A stretch of 64,000 nucleotides of DNA from NCBI GenBank assembly GCA_015680685.1, contig MNCI01008966.1, positions 149,009 to 213,008 of the forward strand, written 5' to 3'. Made by a program: the position numbers and the translations under genes. The stretch is from Gnetum montanum. Lineage: Eukaryota; Streptophyta; Gnetopsida; Gnetales; Gnetaceae. The notes under the pieces were generated by a model. That model made no database searches. It worked only from the letters and a program-made list of their open reading frames with translations, and was not told the DNA's origin. Position 1 is the first letter of the stretch, and each line of letters opens with the position of its first letter. Of this stretch, positions 20,801 through 32,649 are shown one piece after another.

Positions 20801-20939
20801 ATTATTTTTTCATGTAGTCCAAATCTTCTAGCATATCTTGAGTAAAAAGATAAGTGAGGATGCCATCATACCATTTTGGTTTTGTAGGCATTTGTTTGTT
20901 TAGTACACCAGCAAAGAGAAGTTCATCAAGAAATTAGTC

Positions 20940-21420
20940 AAAGAGCAAGCTCTCCTCCTCTTTGTTATCCCATTGTAATTAAGACAATTGATCAGTGACC
21001 ACATTCTCAATTTTCTTTTAATTTACAATTGTAAGATCAAATTCCTGCAAGATCACCAACCACTGTATGACATGAGGGCTCACCATTGGCTTATTCATGA
21101 GGAAGCGAATGGCACTTTGATTAGTGCACGTGAATACTTTATATCCAAGCACATAGTACTTGAACTTCTCTAGAGCATACAACATCACCATTAGTTCTTT
21201 CTCTGTTGTAGAGTAATTTAATTGTGCACCCATAATGCTTCAACTTGCATAGTGGATGTAATTCATCCAACTACATAAGCATAGCTCCCAAGGCATAGTT
21301 TGATGCATCTATTAGATATGAAATGGTCTAGAGTAGTTAGATCCTCGTAGAATTAGAGTCTTTATGAGCTTCTACTTGAGGCTTTAGAATGCTTTTTTGC
21401 ATTCCTTGGTCTAGATGGAT
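20940..21420 (-). pseudogene. pol: RNase H of element F, decayed
   Basis: Removes RNA from RNA:DNA hybrids during reverse transcription. The open run 21233-21018 has NYSTTEKELM, YALEKFKYYVLG and the MNKPMVSPHVIQW region, the same block as D (2670-2830). The upstream part (to about 21420) is shifted and stopped. Confidence 0.85.
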
Positions 21421-22250
21421 GGAGAATCTTTCTTTGTTAGCTTAAACAATGGTTTTGCAATCTTAGAGAAATTGTCTATGAATCGTTGGTAGTAGTTAGT
21501 GTGTCCAAGGAATGACTAAACATCTTTAATGATTTCTAGTTGGTGAATTATTCCTTGGATGACCCTTATCTTTTTAGGATCCACCTCAATTCTTGCCTGA
21601 GAAATTCTGTGCCCTAGTAAAATGCCCTCTTGGACCATCAGATGGCTCTTCTACCAATTAAGCCAAAGATTCATCTTCACACATCTTTTAAGCACTTACT
21701 CAAGGTGATCCAAGGCTTGCTCAAATGCAACACCATAGTTGAAGAAGTCATCCATGAAAACTTCCACTCCACAGAAAAATTTTGCTAATAAATGCTCATG
21801 AAAAAGTGTTGGAATATTGCACGAGCATTACACAGACCAAAATGCATCTTTCGATATGCAAAAGTTCCCCAGGGACTTGTGCATGTTATATTTTGGCTTG
21901 ATCCTCTAGTGTGATTTGGATTTGGTTATAGGCACTATAACCATCTAGAAAATTGTAATAGCAATGTCTAGATATAGTGTCTGATAATTGATCCACAAAT
22001 AACAATGGAAAGTAATTTTTGAATGTTGTCATATTCAACATCCGAAAGTTGATGCAGACCTGCCACTTGCCACCTTTCTTTGGCACAATCATGTGGATGA
22101 ACCCACTTAGTATCTGCAATGGGATAGATAAACCATTCCTTGAGGAGTTGTTTGAATTTCTGTTTGATGATCTACTTCAATTTGGGGTTCAATCATTGTT
22201 GTCGCTACCTCTTTGGCTTCATGGCTAAATTAGTGTAGATACGATGCTGG
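21421..22250 (-). pseudogene. pol: Reverse transcriptase of element F, decayed
   Basis: The open run 22119-21886 has the IVPKKGGKWQVCINFRMLN segment and the DGYSAYNQI motif of Ty3/gypsy RT. The catalytic FMDD is kept at 21758-21747. Stops between the blocks rule out a working enzyme. Confidence 0.9.
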
Positions 22251-22589
22251 CATATCTTAGGATCAATCCCTATGAGTCCAAGATATGACCAAGCAAAGGC
22301 TATTGGCCATTTATTGACCACATTCAATAGCTTCTATTTCTATTCAAGAGTAATATTGGCATTGATTATTACCAGCTTGCCATTTGTCAAAAATGCGTAT
22401 TCCATGCTGATAGGAAGAGTTTTCAACTCTAAGGGCTTTTGTTTCAATTTTTTAGGGATTTATAACTCTCCCTGATAGGTATCATCATTTGAATTATTAG
22501 AGAGTTAGCGATGAACTTGCTCTAATTTATCCATGCTTTCAATATAGGCACATGTCATACTCTCAGCAAGTTCCATGCAAAGTATGCCA

Positions 22590-23134
22590 CTTCCAAGATC
22601 AACTATTAGCCATTGGGTGCCCTCTTGTTTTGTGGCTACTACATAGAGGCACCTTTAAACTTCAAATTCATTTACACACTGTCTACATGCTTTGATGGAT
22701 GTGCTCTTAATAGACCAGATTTTTTACACATAGTTGCACTTGATATCAGTGTATGTGATGCATGGTTGTATCTTCTTCTCAGTATTTTCAAATTCATTCT
22801 CCTTGGAAACTTTCAAGGAGAGATATTTGATACACATTCACACATCAATAGTGCTCAACCATGCCCTTCCCATAATAATTTGAAAGTCTCCCTTGCAATT
22901 ATCAACCTTGATTACTAGAAAATTAGTAGGATAGTACCACCCACAAACAGTGGTGACAATGTCCTCCACACATTCCAAAGGAACCATGATTAACTGGTCT
23001 GCCAATTCTAGATGGATATTTCTTGTCTTGAAAGGTGGCAAGTTCCATGATTTGTACATGTCATGGAAAATTAGATTGACATTGAAACCATAATCAGGAA
23101 GAGCCTTGCATGGCTCATGTCTAGTGATCTGCAA
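22590..23134 (-). pseudogene. pol: Aspartic protease and pre-RT linker of element F
   Basis: Polyprotein-processing retropepsin. The open run 23134-22838 starts with ALPDYGFNVNLIF, which corresponds to the DLGASVNLMP active site of Athila proteases with the catalytic Asp kept and neighbours changed. It ends with the IIMGRAWLST motif, equivalent to ILGRPFL. The linker below it (near 22620) matches D at 1190-1240, which fixes the order in D. Confidence 0.82.
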
Positions 23135-23329
23135 GTAAATGAGAGGACTTCCAGAGTTAGATCATTTCCTAGGAAGGTTTCCAACCTTGATCTAATTAGA
23201 TACAACATGGGTTAAGATGATAGTGTGGATCTTAAAAAGCATTTGGTTTGAGGGACTCTTGAAAGAATTTAATGCAGAGGATGATGGAGAGACATGATGG
23301 CCATTTGCATTAGTCTATGAGGAATTTGG

Positions 23330-25671
23330 AGTACTATTGGGTCAAAAAAATCATCGTTTTTGGGATTTGGGTTCTAAACCATTTAGCTGAAAAGTCGATT
23401 GTAAGTTGATAGCCCTAGTAGCATTATGTTGTTGTGGTTGTAGTGGAATTTAACCTTGCATAGATGGAGTAGGAGGTAATTGGGTGAAAGGTGAAGGAGC
23501 ATGTGCTAAAGGATGAGAAGGATAATAGGAATATGGGGTTTTCCCTCTAGTAGATGGAGAATGAGTTTTGTGATACTTTGGAGGGTAGTAGTAATGTTGA
23601 AAAGAAGCATGACTAGAAGACTCATGTGGAGACATTGGTTGTTAAACATAGTACCCATATGGATCTGGCTACCTCTAAAGGTACTACTGCCTTGATGGTG
23701 GCATCCCCCACACCTGTGGGTGTTGCCATTGCCAGTATTGCTCATACGGTTGTGGTGGGGTTCCACTTGGATAATAAGCTTGTTACTATTGGTGGAATTA
23801 CTTTGGATTTCCTTGAGGATAAGGAAATATTCTAAATGATTGCCTTCTTGCTAGTCTAGATTTAGCACGTATACCCCAAAATTTTGCAAATGTGACATGA
23901 TAGGGCAACATCCTTTAGGATGTTCATATTGACAGATGTCACACCTGCCATCATCGTTTGATTCTATCTCCATAACCTCTTCTATTGTAGCATTTTGCCC
24001 TTACCCCTTTGGTAGGCACATTCAGCTGCTTTCTGCTTCTTTCGGTTATGGTCACTACTCTACTCTCTTGATTCTTTTAAGATCTTTAGAGTACTTTGGA
24101 ATCTTTCATCCAAAAAATTCCACATTTCATCTACCTTGGCCAAAATTTCAGACATAGAATTTTGGATTGGTAAGGTCTTTCTATTCACCACCTCATCAAG
24201 TGGTGACTCCTCCTCATTTTCACAAAATTGAACCTTGCTTTTTTAAATGGAATGATCCATGTCATATTCCTTAGCACTTTCCTATTTTCTCAACTCTGCT
24301 TCTTCTTTTGCTACTTGCTCTATTAGCCTTTGGATCTTGTGGGATCTAAGTTCTGATAGTCTTCTTTGGGTATAAATCCCAAGAGTTTTTTTCATTTTTG
24401 ATTTGAGTCCATCTATGATGTGGTGAAGTTGTTCCCATTGAGAATAACCATGGTCAAGGCATAGGTGTATGAGAGAATAATATCTACCCATGGTGGCATC
24501 TAAGGATTCATGTGTTCCTTGCTTCCATCCTTAGATTTTCCTTTTCAGAGTAGACACTTAGAAGTACATATGATATTTGTCATTGAATAGCTTTAGCATT
24601 ATACTCCACTTGCGGATGGATTTCAGCTCCAAGGATTGATACAAGATTTCAGCTTCCTTGATGAGTGTCTTGGGAAGTACCTTTAATTTATACCAATATT
24701 TTTCAATATTTTGAAAGGAACAAGCATCATGAAAGGCTTGAAGATGTGTTTGTAGATTAGAGTTATATCCCCCTCAAATCTAGGGACGTTGTTCATGTCA
24801 AGTTTCTTGATCTGACTATGTTTCACTTGCCTGGTTGGAATTTTCACTACCTCTATAATATTTGGCTTACTTTGAGTTGCCAATAAAGGCTCATCATCAT
24901 CATTATTTCGATGATACCTATGATGTCCTCTACTACCCCTTGTTCATGATGGGCCTGGTAATCATTATTATCCTGCTATTCACCTTCATCATGGTTGTCC
25001 TTTCAGTGGTGTTTGTCAGAACTAGAAGAGGAGGAAGAAGATGCAAATGAGGAGGGCAAAGAAGGAGGAGGATTGCCACCACCATGGTATCTGCTAGCTC
25101 CTCTACGCTTGTCATGGCCATATTCATTAGCTTTCTTGTCATCTTGATGCTTGCCTAAGCCCCTACTTGGACTTCCACTTTTGCTTGAGCCTAGATTGTT
25201 AATAGTGGATTGAAACTTCAGGTTCAAGCCCCCATCATCAATATCAAGGGGTGGAGAATCTTCATGTTAAGAATCCACAGAGGGAGGATCCTCATTATCA
25301 TTTTGGTTAAGTAGGAACAAGGGATTGGTGAATGATTTCCCCCTCATAGCCTCATGGTGCTTCTCCTAGTGTCAATCTCTCCTATGTTGTGTGTCAATGG
25401 GATGGTAGTCTTGGTAGTCATAGTCATGCACAACGTACTCTTCTTGAAGATCTTGGATGTCTAAAATCCTAATAATATCAAGTAGCATATGAGGCACAGA
25501 TCGATTAGGAGGCATTACAATGTTGCCCTTCATATCTCACCACCACAGTTATTCATCTTGGTGTAGAATGAAGGTGAAGTCAGGCACATACTCTTCTAGA
25601 TGAGTATATACCACCTTTCATACTTGAGGCATTGGTAGTTTAGTATTGTTGCACTTGTGAGAAGAAAACAT
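23330..25671 (-). pseudogene. gag: gag of element F, decayed
   Basis: Minus ATG at 25671-25669, 100 bases after the PBS. Pieces align to A and B: LDMNNVPRFEGD (24883-24683), the YSLIHLCLDHGYSQWEQLHHIIDGL block (24491-24282) and KEEAELRK. Codon by codon, F reads Gln where A and B share a TAA. A nucleocapsid motif CDICQYEHPKGCC (near 23930, CX2CX3HX4C) is intact. The tail is Tyr/Pro/His-rich (23635-23450). Many stops interrupt the frame. Confidence 0.88.
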
Positions 25672-25752
25672 TCTATAATTAAAATAAGTTATCAATGTGC
25701 TTAAATTAGTATATTTGTTTTTAGAATGATTTTTTGACCTTAGGATTCGTCC

Positions 25753-25771
25753 AATGATGTTAATGGTGCCA
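25753..25771 (-). other. Primer-binding site region (element F)
   Basis: On the minus strand TTGGCACCATTAAC follows the LTR end, a weakened tRNA-Asp-type site. Confidence 0.6.
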
Positions 25772-25772
25772 A

Positions 25773-26728
25773 TGATGAGTGACAAGTATCCCTACACTCA
25801 ACCATATGAATTAGTAAGTGTTCATGCATGATCTAGTCAGATTCTATGGATTCTATGTCTTCCAGTACATTAGTCTCTAGGAAGTGAAATTACCCTAACA
25901 GTCATTCATTGTCTTCCCAATTACACTTGTGATATGCAAAGGTATGGTTAAGTGTAATTGAGGCATATGATTTTTATTATTTTTATGTTTAATGTTTTGG
26001 GTGCTTAAAACAAAGGATGGAAGGAATGAAGTAATTCAATTACTAATTTAATTTAACTAACTACACCTCACTAATCCTAACATAAGCATCTGTTTCCATT
26101 TGTCATACACATCTTGAACACGTTTAGTGCTACTGAGTTACCAAATGTTAAGCGTTACTGGGATTACCAAGTGTCAAGCATATGCTCAAAATGGTCATAC
26201 TTATGTGCTTAATTAATCACTACTTACTCTAGCTTAGTTTAGCCTAATTAATTATTTAATTACTTGATGCATTAAAAAAATCACATAAAACATTAAATGC
26301 ATAAATATATAATTAATCTATTTCCAAGTGCTGCAAGGTTTATCAAAAGGCTCATCTTTATTGCCATTCACATTGCTATGCTCAGGTACATCAGTGCTTG
26401 AATAAAAATCTGTACACTTTTTGACTGTTGCTGGGGGCACTCAGAAAATATTCTCTCTCAAATGAAGAAACTGCAAGAGCTTTGCTAAGCCTATGACAAG
26501 ACATGCCATAAACATGGTAGGTGAGCACATATTATAGACTTTGTTATGGACTTGCATCAACAAGGCCTCATAAACGTAGTAAATGCTATGTCAATGTAGC
26601 CACATTAACGAGGCAACACTATGTCAACAAGGTCTCATAAACACAACAAATACTATGTTGACGCGGCACCTAGTCGACGAGGACACATCCACGAGGATCC
26701 ATCGATGCGACACTTTGATGCTTCATCA
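25773..26728 (-). repeat. 5' LTR of element F (956 bp)
   Basis: Minus-strand ends TGATGAAGCATCA and CACTCATCA. It has the conserved paired CTTGGTAAYCC-type motifs (26130-26180) and a TATAATATG near 26537. U3 lacks GATATC and holds its own repeats (see next entry). Confidence 0.92.
26530..26720 (-). promoter_or_regulatory. U3 of element F: AACAAGG/GACGAGG repeats and TATA-like box
   Basis: Upstream of the TATA-like box are two related copies, each of about 46 bp, starting TCAACAAGGYCTCATAAAC (26557 and 26624, plus strand), and a run of ACGAGG-cored units at about 14-bp pitch (about 26674-26720). The array position matches the GATATC arrays of the other LTRs, but the unit sequence differs. Confidence 0.6.
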
Positions 26729-26733
26729 CCTAC

Positions 26734-27031
26734 CAAGTAATTCCACATCATCTTGAACCTTCCAAATATTAATAAACACTTCCCATATTACTCACACTCT
26801 TCATTCTATAAATATGAATTCATTACCCTTCTTTCCTAACTTATGAACTTTTGTAGCTCGAGATTCCATCTCTATGAACTTCTAATGATATGTTTTCATA
26901 AAAATGAGCATATATCCATCATCCAAGCCCTCTAAGAAAACTTAAAACCTTCTAAACATCTAAAGGAATCAATTTTTTCCACTAGACCTTTGTGAAAAAT
27001 GAATTTTCTTGGGCTCTGCTATTGGGTCACC
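26734..27031 (+). other. Non-coding segment of element D, right part
   Basis: Continuation of 13190-14142 after F is removed. It leads into the internal promoter. No gene is seen. Confidence 0.75.
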
Positions 27032-27107
27032 GATATTAGGTCTGCACTGATATTGAATCCTCGATGTTGGATCTCCAATATCAAGTCCTTGAAAACTTAT
27101 ATATATG
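27032..27107 (+). promoter_or_regulatory. Internal promoter upstream of ORF2 (element D)
   Basis: Units GATATT (27032), then GATATTGAATCCTC, GATGTTGGATCTCC and AATATCAAGTCCTT at 14-bp pitch, then TATATATATG at 27098-27107. The wording resembles D's own LTR units (GATATCAAATCCTT). Confidence 0.7.
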
Positions 27108-27343
27108 AGAGGACTTAGGAAAATTTTTCACATTTTTAATTTTGAGCTAAAGGAAATTTTTGCATTTTTCTTTTCTACATTAAGCTATAACCTCCTAACT
27201 TTCCCAAGCCATATCTCAATCAATATCACTTGAATTTTTGTGATTCTTAAACCTATTTGATTATGGAGTGCTCAACTTAGTAGTGGGAGGTGCTAGTGAG
27301 GAAAATGTGAGCCAATTTTTTAAAAAAATCTAATACTTTAAGG

Positions 27344-27633
27344 GTAAGTATGAAGAGATAATTGGAATTTTTAAAGAATAATTAGACATAATAAAGCCAA
27401 AACACTCAATTAAAGACCTTAATCACTAATAACCATCATACATAAGGACAAAATAAGTAATTGTGAAAGGTTATCAAGAGACTAACTCCTATGGGATAAC
27501 TTTTTAGAAAACTTTTCTAACTCTGCAATATTAGTAACTAAGAACTTAATGAAACTAAGGGTATGAGGAAGGTATGAAACCATTAAGAATACATAGAAAA
27601 ACCTTAATAATTTTAATTTCTTAATGATTTTAG
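27344..27633 (+). other. Predicted 5'-leader intron of ORF2 (element D)
   Basis: Donor AAGG|GTAAGT (27344) is a near-consensus plant donor. The acceptor TTTTAG ends at 27633, directly before ATG. Same junctions as in A and B. Confidence 0.68.
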
Positions 27634-27664
27634 ATGACCCCAAGAAGAGGATCAACACAAGGAG
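27634..27664 (+). pseudogene. ORF2 of element D, first 10 codons
   Basis: ATG plus nine codons encoding MTPRRGSTQG, matching the MAPKRGQQEG start of A. Element E splits it here; the gene resumes at 46509. Confidence 0.85.
27660..27664 (+). repeat. Target-site duplication of element E (left copy)
   Basis: AGGAG here matches AGGAG at 46504-46508 beyond the other LTR of E. Confidence 0.93.
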
Positions 27665-28337
27665 TGTGACGTTCAAAAATGTCGATGGTTGGAACACTGA
27701 GAGGTTGACTAGCATACAACCTAACCCTGGATCCATGCGAGGGTCGTGTTGAGGAAATAGAAATGAGGTGTCCTGAATGGTCTGGTCAATCATATAGGGA
27801 CTTACGTGGTGTTAAAATGACCATTTGTAAGAGGAGTTTGTGGAGGGTTACATGTGGACATCGAGACAACAAGCAAGAGCATAGTGGAGAGTCCCAGCCC
27901 AAAAGTAGTGATTTGAGCATGTAAATGTGTATTGAACAGTAGAGAAATGCAAGAGTTATGCATAATATTAAAGAAAAATGCTTAGAAAATAAATGAAGCA
28001 AAGATTGAGAATAAAGAAATGCATCACCCAAAAACTGGGGAGTGTAACCTTTCCTTAAACATGAGGTGAGAATGGTACATAGTGTCAGGCAAGCACAATG
28101 GTAGCATAGTAGTGCGGTCATAGTCTCTGGCATGTCTAGGACGTTGAGTTAGTGGCTACAAGGGAGGCTTAACCTACTAGGTTGGCTATCACTATGTTTT
28201 GCCAATGCAATGGTGGACTGCATTTTGGTAATTGCCAAGGTGTGAAGCTCAGATGCTCGAATGTGTGAGTGTTGGGGATGCTTGGAATGCTCAATGCTCT
28301 TTTGATTTGCTAACCCCTAAAGTGTTAGTCTTTGGGG

Positions 28338-28346
28338 TATTTATAG
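28338..28346 (-). promoter_or_regulatory. TATA box, 3' LTR of element E
   Basis: CTATAAATA on the minus strand. The partner is at 45283-45275 in the 5' LTR. Confidence 0.75.
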
Positions 28347-28777
28347 GGCTAGGTTTAGCATGGAATGTAGATCGGGTGCCACGTGGCATGAGCGTAGATA
28401 GGGTTACGTTGACATGTTACGCTCTCATGAGAGTAGCAAAGTGTTACGCTCTAAAGGATAGCAACGAATACCCCCAGATATTATTGAACTATGACTAGAC
28501 TACCTAGACTACATGTGCCAAAGTCTGAGAGACTACAATGTACCTACAAATAGTGTCAAAATAATGCAACTTGGAGACTATGCTTCGAGACTACATCTTC
28601 CCCCTCTTTTGAGTAGGGTTAAGCATAGAGATAATTTTGGGGGTCAATGAAGGGTGCAAAAGAAGTGTAAACTATTGATCTTGGTTATTGGAGGGATGTT
28701 GGAGTTGAGACACAGGTTGATGCTGAGTTCTAGAGACTTTTGGAGGCTGTTGGAGGCTTTTTCCTAGTGTTAAGCTG

Positions 28778-28797
28778 GCTACGCTCTAGAGCGTAGC
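28778..28797. repeat. 20-bp perfect palindrome in U3 of element E
   Basis: GCTACGCTCTAGAGCGTAGC is its own reverse complement. Degenerate versions recur at about 28850, 28929, 29069, 29203, 29338 and 29454, and in the other LTR. Confidence 0.9.
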
Positions 28798-29557
28798 ACA
28801 ACACTTAGTGAAAATTTGCAAAATTTTGATTTTCCACACTAGTTATGCTGGCTACACTGAAGAATGTAGTAGAGCGTAGCAGGGACACTTAGCCAAATTT
28901 TGATGAATTCTACAGTCTTCCTTCATGGCATGCTAGCTATGCTCTGGGGCATAGTAGGATGGGCAACCTCAAAAGATAGGAAATTTGCCAGATGCATCTT
29001 CCATGTCTAGCTTAGCTTGACAAGTCCTCATTTAACACTTAGGAAAAAGTAGGCATTGAAACCTGGGTCACGCTTGCTACATTGTGGAGCATAGCAACCT
29101 GAAAGATAGAAAATTTTCCAAATTATTTTTGCCATCTAGAGCACTTTTAAAAAACTCTAGCCTGGTACTTGGGTGAATTGGCAGTTGGGACATCTGTCAA
29201 GCTGGGTACGCTAGGGAGCATAGCAAGCATGATAGCCTGAGAGATAGAAAATTTTCCAAACTATTTCGTCCATCCCAAGAAACCCTTAACCACTTCTAGC
29301 TTAACAGTTGGGCAAACTAGCCATGAAAGTGTGTGCTATGCTAGCTACACTGGTAAGCGTAGCAAGCTAATTGAGAGCGTAGTGGGACACTTAGAAAAAT
29401 TTTCATGAAACTGTTGCTAACACTTAGAGAAAATCTTACAAAATAGGGTTGTCTATGCTATAAAGAGTAGCACCAAACTTAGAAAAAATTTACCAAGTTT
29501 TAACACCTAGATAAATTTACCATTAAATTGTAGAAGCCCGAAATTTGTGGTGTTTCA

Positions 29558-31097
29558 TTGGTCGCTCTTTATTGATGTTTGGAGGATTGGCCTAAGAGAC
29601 ATCAATAAAGAATACAAAACACCATGGTGAAAAAAAGACCAACACCACTCATCATTGCCTAATTAGACAATGATTCATTGTGCTTGAGAGTGCCAAGGGG
29701 ATGAAGTATGATAGGGAATGGGTTAGGGAGAGCATCAAGGGACAACAGATGGAGAGGATGTTCTCTTGTAGGTGTAGTTGTAGGATGCAGCATTATGATG
29801 GCTTGTTGCTAAAAGCATGATCCCTCGTTGGAGTGCTTGTGAGGGAGTCAACATGCAAAGGTGGTTTACCCTTAGGATTTTGATCTCTCATCAGAATGCT
29901 TGTGAGATGGCCGATCCAGGGCTGGACCGGTTGTGAAGTGGTAACTTTGCTATTTACTTAGGAACTTGGTTTTTCCCATTTTTCTTTTGTTTTTGATTTT
30001 ATTCTTTTGATGTTTTCCCTCTTTTTCTTTTTATTTAGCTTTTGCTCTCTTTTTCTCTTTTTTTTTTATGCTTGCTCTTTTCTTTTTGCTTTTTCTTTCT
30101 TTTGTCTTGCCGAGCAAACTACATGCCACTCAACAAAATTTGCTTAGAGGCAACCGCCTCGCATCTATAAGATAGGTGTTTCCTCTCTGGGATGAGTTGT
30201 GTTACATCCATTTGGAGATTTGACCAACCCACAAAGGCTCCCCATGGAACAAGTTGTGTTACATCCATCATGGGTTCAATGGTTAACTGCAAGAAAGGTT
30301 CCACGTGCATCAGGGAAGCTTGTAGGAAGTGTGGGAGACTGCAAGATCAAGAGGTAGAGGTAAATTGGCTACATGGGCAATAGGGATGTGCACTCTTAAG
30401 TAGCTTAGTGAGTTAAAGTAAGTGCATTAGAGCAGTGTGGTGACCTGCCACTGCGATGAAGAACATTCCTTGAATGACATCACTGAGGCTTCATCTTGCA
30501 AACACAACACAAAGAAAACAAGAAAAAATAACCATGTGAGAAGAGGGAAAAGTCCTATTTGCAAGGGCATTATAAGGGCCACAAATGTTGTGTCAGTTGT
30601 AGGTGCATGTAATGTCCAAAGTAGGAAGGCCAGTGCAAGTGTTGGCAGTTGACTCCAAAAGCTTTGACAGTTGCACCAGAAGTGAGCACCCAAGTGGTTA
30701 GAGGTGGTGGTGATGCAGGTTCTTGGGAGTTCTCACCAAAGGTAGGAGCTAGGAAACCTAGTAGCATGGCAAGGAGCCACAGTACCTTTGGTTCTTCGAT
30801 GAGTGATGGTGACAATGAGAGCTTCGACCAAGATGATTGGCAATGGTGGTGGTAGCTCCAAAAGGTTAGCAAGATGCCAAAAGGCATCTCTAGAAGATTA
30901 GCAAGATGTTGAGGATGGTGACACTGAAAATGTCCTAGAGGATTTTTCCTTGATTACGTGAACTTCAATCTGGAACTGCAACATCCCACCCCATCTTGCC
31001 CTAGAGGTGTGGGCAGGCGACAGAAGATTAGAAGTATTCCCACTCATTTTTTCATAGAACTATGTGTGTTGAACTATAGATGTTGGACTATGAACTT
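29558..31097 (-). other. 3' untranslated region of element E
   Basis: No convincing gene. It starts beside the LTR with a weak purine-rich stretch (AATAAAGAGCGACCAA on the minus strand), the candidate polypurine tract, and an inverted pair TTTATTGATGT / ACATCAATAAA near 29568-29606. A long pyrimidine run on the plus strand (29945-30110) is purine-rich in the sense of E. The short ORFs at 30427-30887 on either strand have no family resemblance. Confidence 0.6.
29945..30110 (-). repeat. Long polypurine/polypyrimidine tract
   Basis: Plus strand is almost all T and C for about 165 bases. In the sense of E it is an A/G tract upstream of the 3' LTR. Confidence 0.8.
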
Positions 31098-31400
31098 AGT
31101 TTTAGGTCTTGGTAGACCATATGCTATGCTAGTTTAAGGTCCTAGTAGATAATGAACCTAGTTTAAGATCCAAGCAGACCATGATGTGCTAATCTAAGGT
31201 CATAGTAGACCGTTGTGCTAGTTTAACGTCATAGTGGATGGTGGATGGCCAGTTTAGGATCATAGTGGACTGTGTTGTGGGTGCCAGTTTAATGTTATGG
31301 ACCAAGGAAATTTTGTGCCAGTTTAACATCATAGCAGACAGTTGTGCTAGTTTAACATCATAGTAGACGCTCTATGCCAGTTTAACATCATAGCAGACAT
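31098..31400 (-). repeat. About 30-bp tandem repeat, 10 copies, in the 3' UTR of element E
   Basis: Plus-strand unit begins AGTTTAACATCATAGCAGAC. Copies start near 31098, 31131, 31160, 31191, 31220, 31251, 31286, 31320, 31349 and 31379, a spacing of 29-35 bp. The copies nearest integrase are the most alike. Related single motifs occur near 34984 and 40230-40370. Confidence 0.88.
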
Positions 31401-31438
31401 GCACTTACCTTGCTTTGTCTTTGACGCAATACTCCGTA

Positions 31439-32550
31439 CTAGGTATAGTAAGGCTTCAAGTATGAGTGGTTAATAGGATTGGAAAACTCATTACTGTCTA
31501 GATTAGCAAGCTTGAATGCTCCATTTTCATATGCCTTTATGACCAATAAAGGCCCTTTCCAATTGGATAAGAATTTGTTTGCGGGCTCGTGAATGACCTT
31601 GAGGAACAGGTCCCGTTTCTTGATCGGGCATTGATGCTGATTATGATGATGCTTTTGCAATTGCTTTTCTTGGTACCATTCAATGCAATCAAGTGTTTAC
31701 ATGCACTCCTTCTCTATAGAGTCAAGGTCAATGGTTCTCAACTCATTATTTTGAACCTCATCAATGAAGCTTGAGAGGATCATGTGGAGCGATGGGACGT
31801 GCAATTCAAGAGGCAACATTACTTTAGATCCATACACAAGTCTATATGGTATCTTACCTATTGATGTTCTGCATGTCATATGGGAGGCCCATAGTGCATA
31901 GACTCGTTTCTTGTTGTTGTTAAGCATCCTTTTCAAAAGGTTGATGATGGCCTTGTTTGTGACCTCCACTTGAGCATTTGCTTGTGGGTAGTATGGTGAT
32001 GAAAATGAATGTTTAATACCAAGGTTTTCGTAGAAGGCCTTAGTTTCTACACTACTAAATTATGACCCATTATTTGTGACTATAGTCATTGGTAGATCAA
32101 ACTAGGTCACTATGTTATCTAGGATGAATTTGCAAACCTATTGTAATGTTGTCTTCTTAAGGGGAATGGCTTCAACTCACTTTGTAAAATATTCAGTTCT
32201 GGTAATGATGAAGCTATGTCCTACAGAAGCCTTAGGTGTTATAGGCCCTATGATATCCAACCGCCAATGTTGACATGACCACATGATCTACGTAGTATGT
32301 AGCTCAGTGGGTGGCACATGCATTAGGTTACCATGTCGTTGACACACATCACATGTCCTAATCTTGGAAATGTAATCATGCTCCATGTAAGGCCAATAAT
32401 AGCCTAGACATCTAATTTTTTCTACCATTTCCCTGGGGGCTATGTGGCCTCCACATAGTCCCTCATGGACTTGGTCCATGATCTTTTACGCTTCACTACT
32501 ACTAACGTAAGTTAACAGTATTCCATCATAGGATCTGCGACACAAGGTGC
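31439..32550 (-). pseudogene. pol: Integrase of element E, decayed
   Basis: The zinc-binding domain is at 32479-32288 with EGLCGGHIAPREM, GYYWP and CDVCQRHGN (HHCC type). Core fragments run below. 31969-31697 carries KTSIGKIPYRLVYG-type sequence ending VMLPLE, followed by the C-terminal domain (31660-31439) with the NWKGPLLVIKAYENGAF block and NHSYLKPYY at the end. Stops and shifts separate the parts. Confidence 0.88.
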
Positions 32551-32649
32551 TATCACCTACAAGGACATACTACCATGATCACTTTTGTACTATGTCTTTT
32601 CGACCATAGGTTAGATTTTGTGGAGGCTCCCCCTGTTGGAGGTATGCCT

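Larger units (their letters stand above)
14143..26728 (-). mobile_element. Element F: pol-bearing Athila-like LTR retrotransposon (12.6 kb)
   Basis: Minus-strand order: 5' LTR (26728-25773), PBS, gag, protease, RT, RNase H, integrase, A/T-rich tract, non-coding segment, leader with a (CA)n run, ORF2, and a truncated 3' LTR (about 14440-14143). The flanking TSD CCTAC is intact. The gene order is the complete autonomous plan that A and B lack in part. All ORFs are broken. Confidence 0.93.
27665..29557 (-). repeat. 3' LTR of element E (1893 bp)
   Basis: Minus-strand ends TGAAACACCAC and TCACA. TATA box CTATAAATA (28346-28338). U3 holds about eight inverted motifs of the type GCTACGCT...AGCGTAGC, each trailed by ACACTTAGAAAAATTTTCC-like sequence. 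One is a perfect 20-bp palindrome at 28778-28797. Confidence 0.92.

Noticed and set aside
30427-30887. Overlapping ORFs of 68-105 codons in the 3' UTR of E
   Set aside because: No family resemblance, no promoter or splice context, and low-complexity sequence around them. Kept as part of the 3' UTR.
31098-31400. CRISPR array, suggested by regular repeats about 30 bp apart
   Set aside because: Units are degenerate and contiguous, without unique spacers, and the genome is plant. It is a tandem repeat in a retrotransposon 3' UTR.
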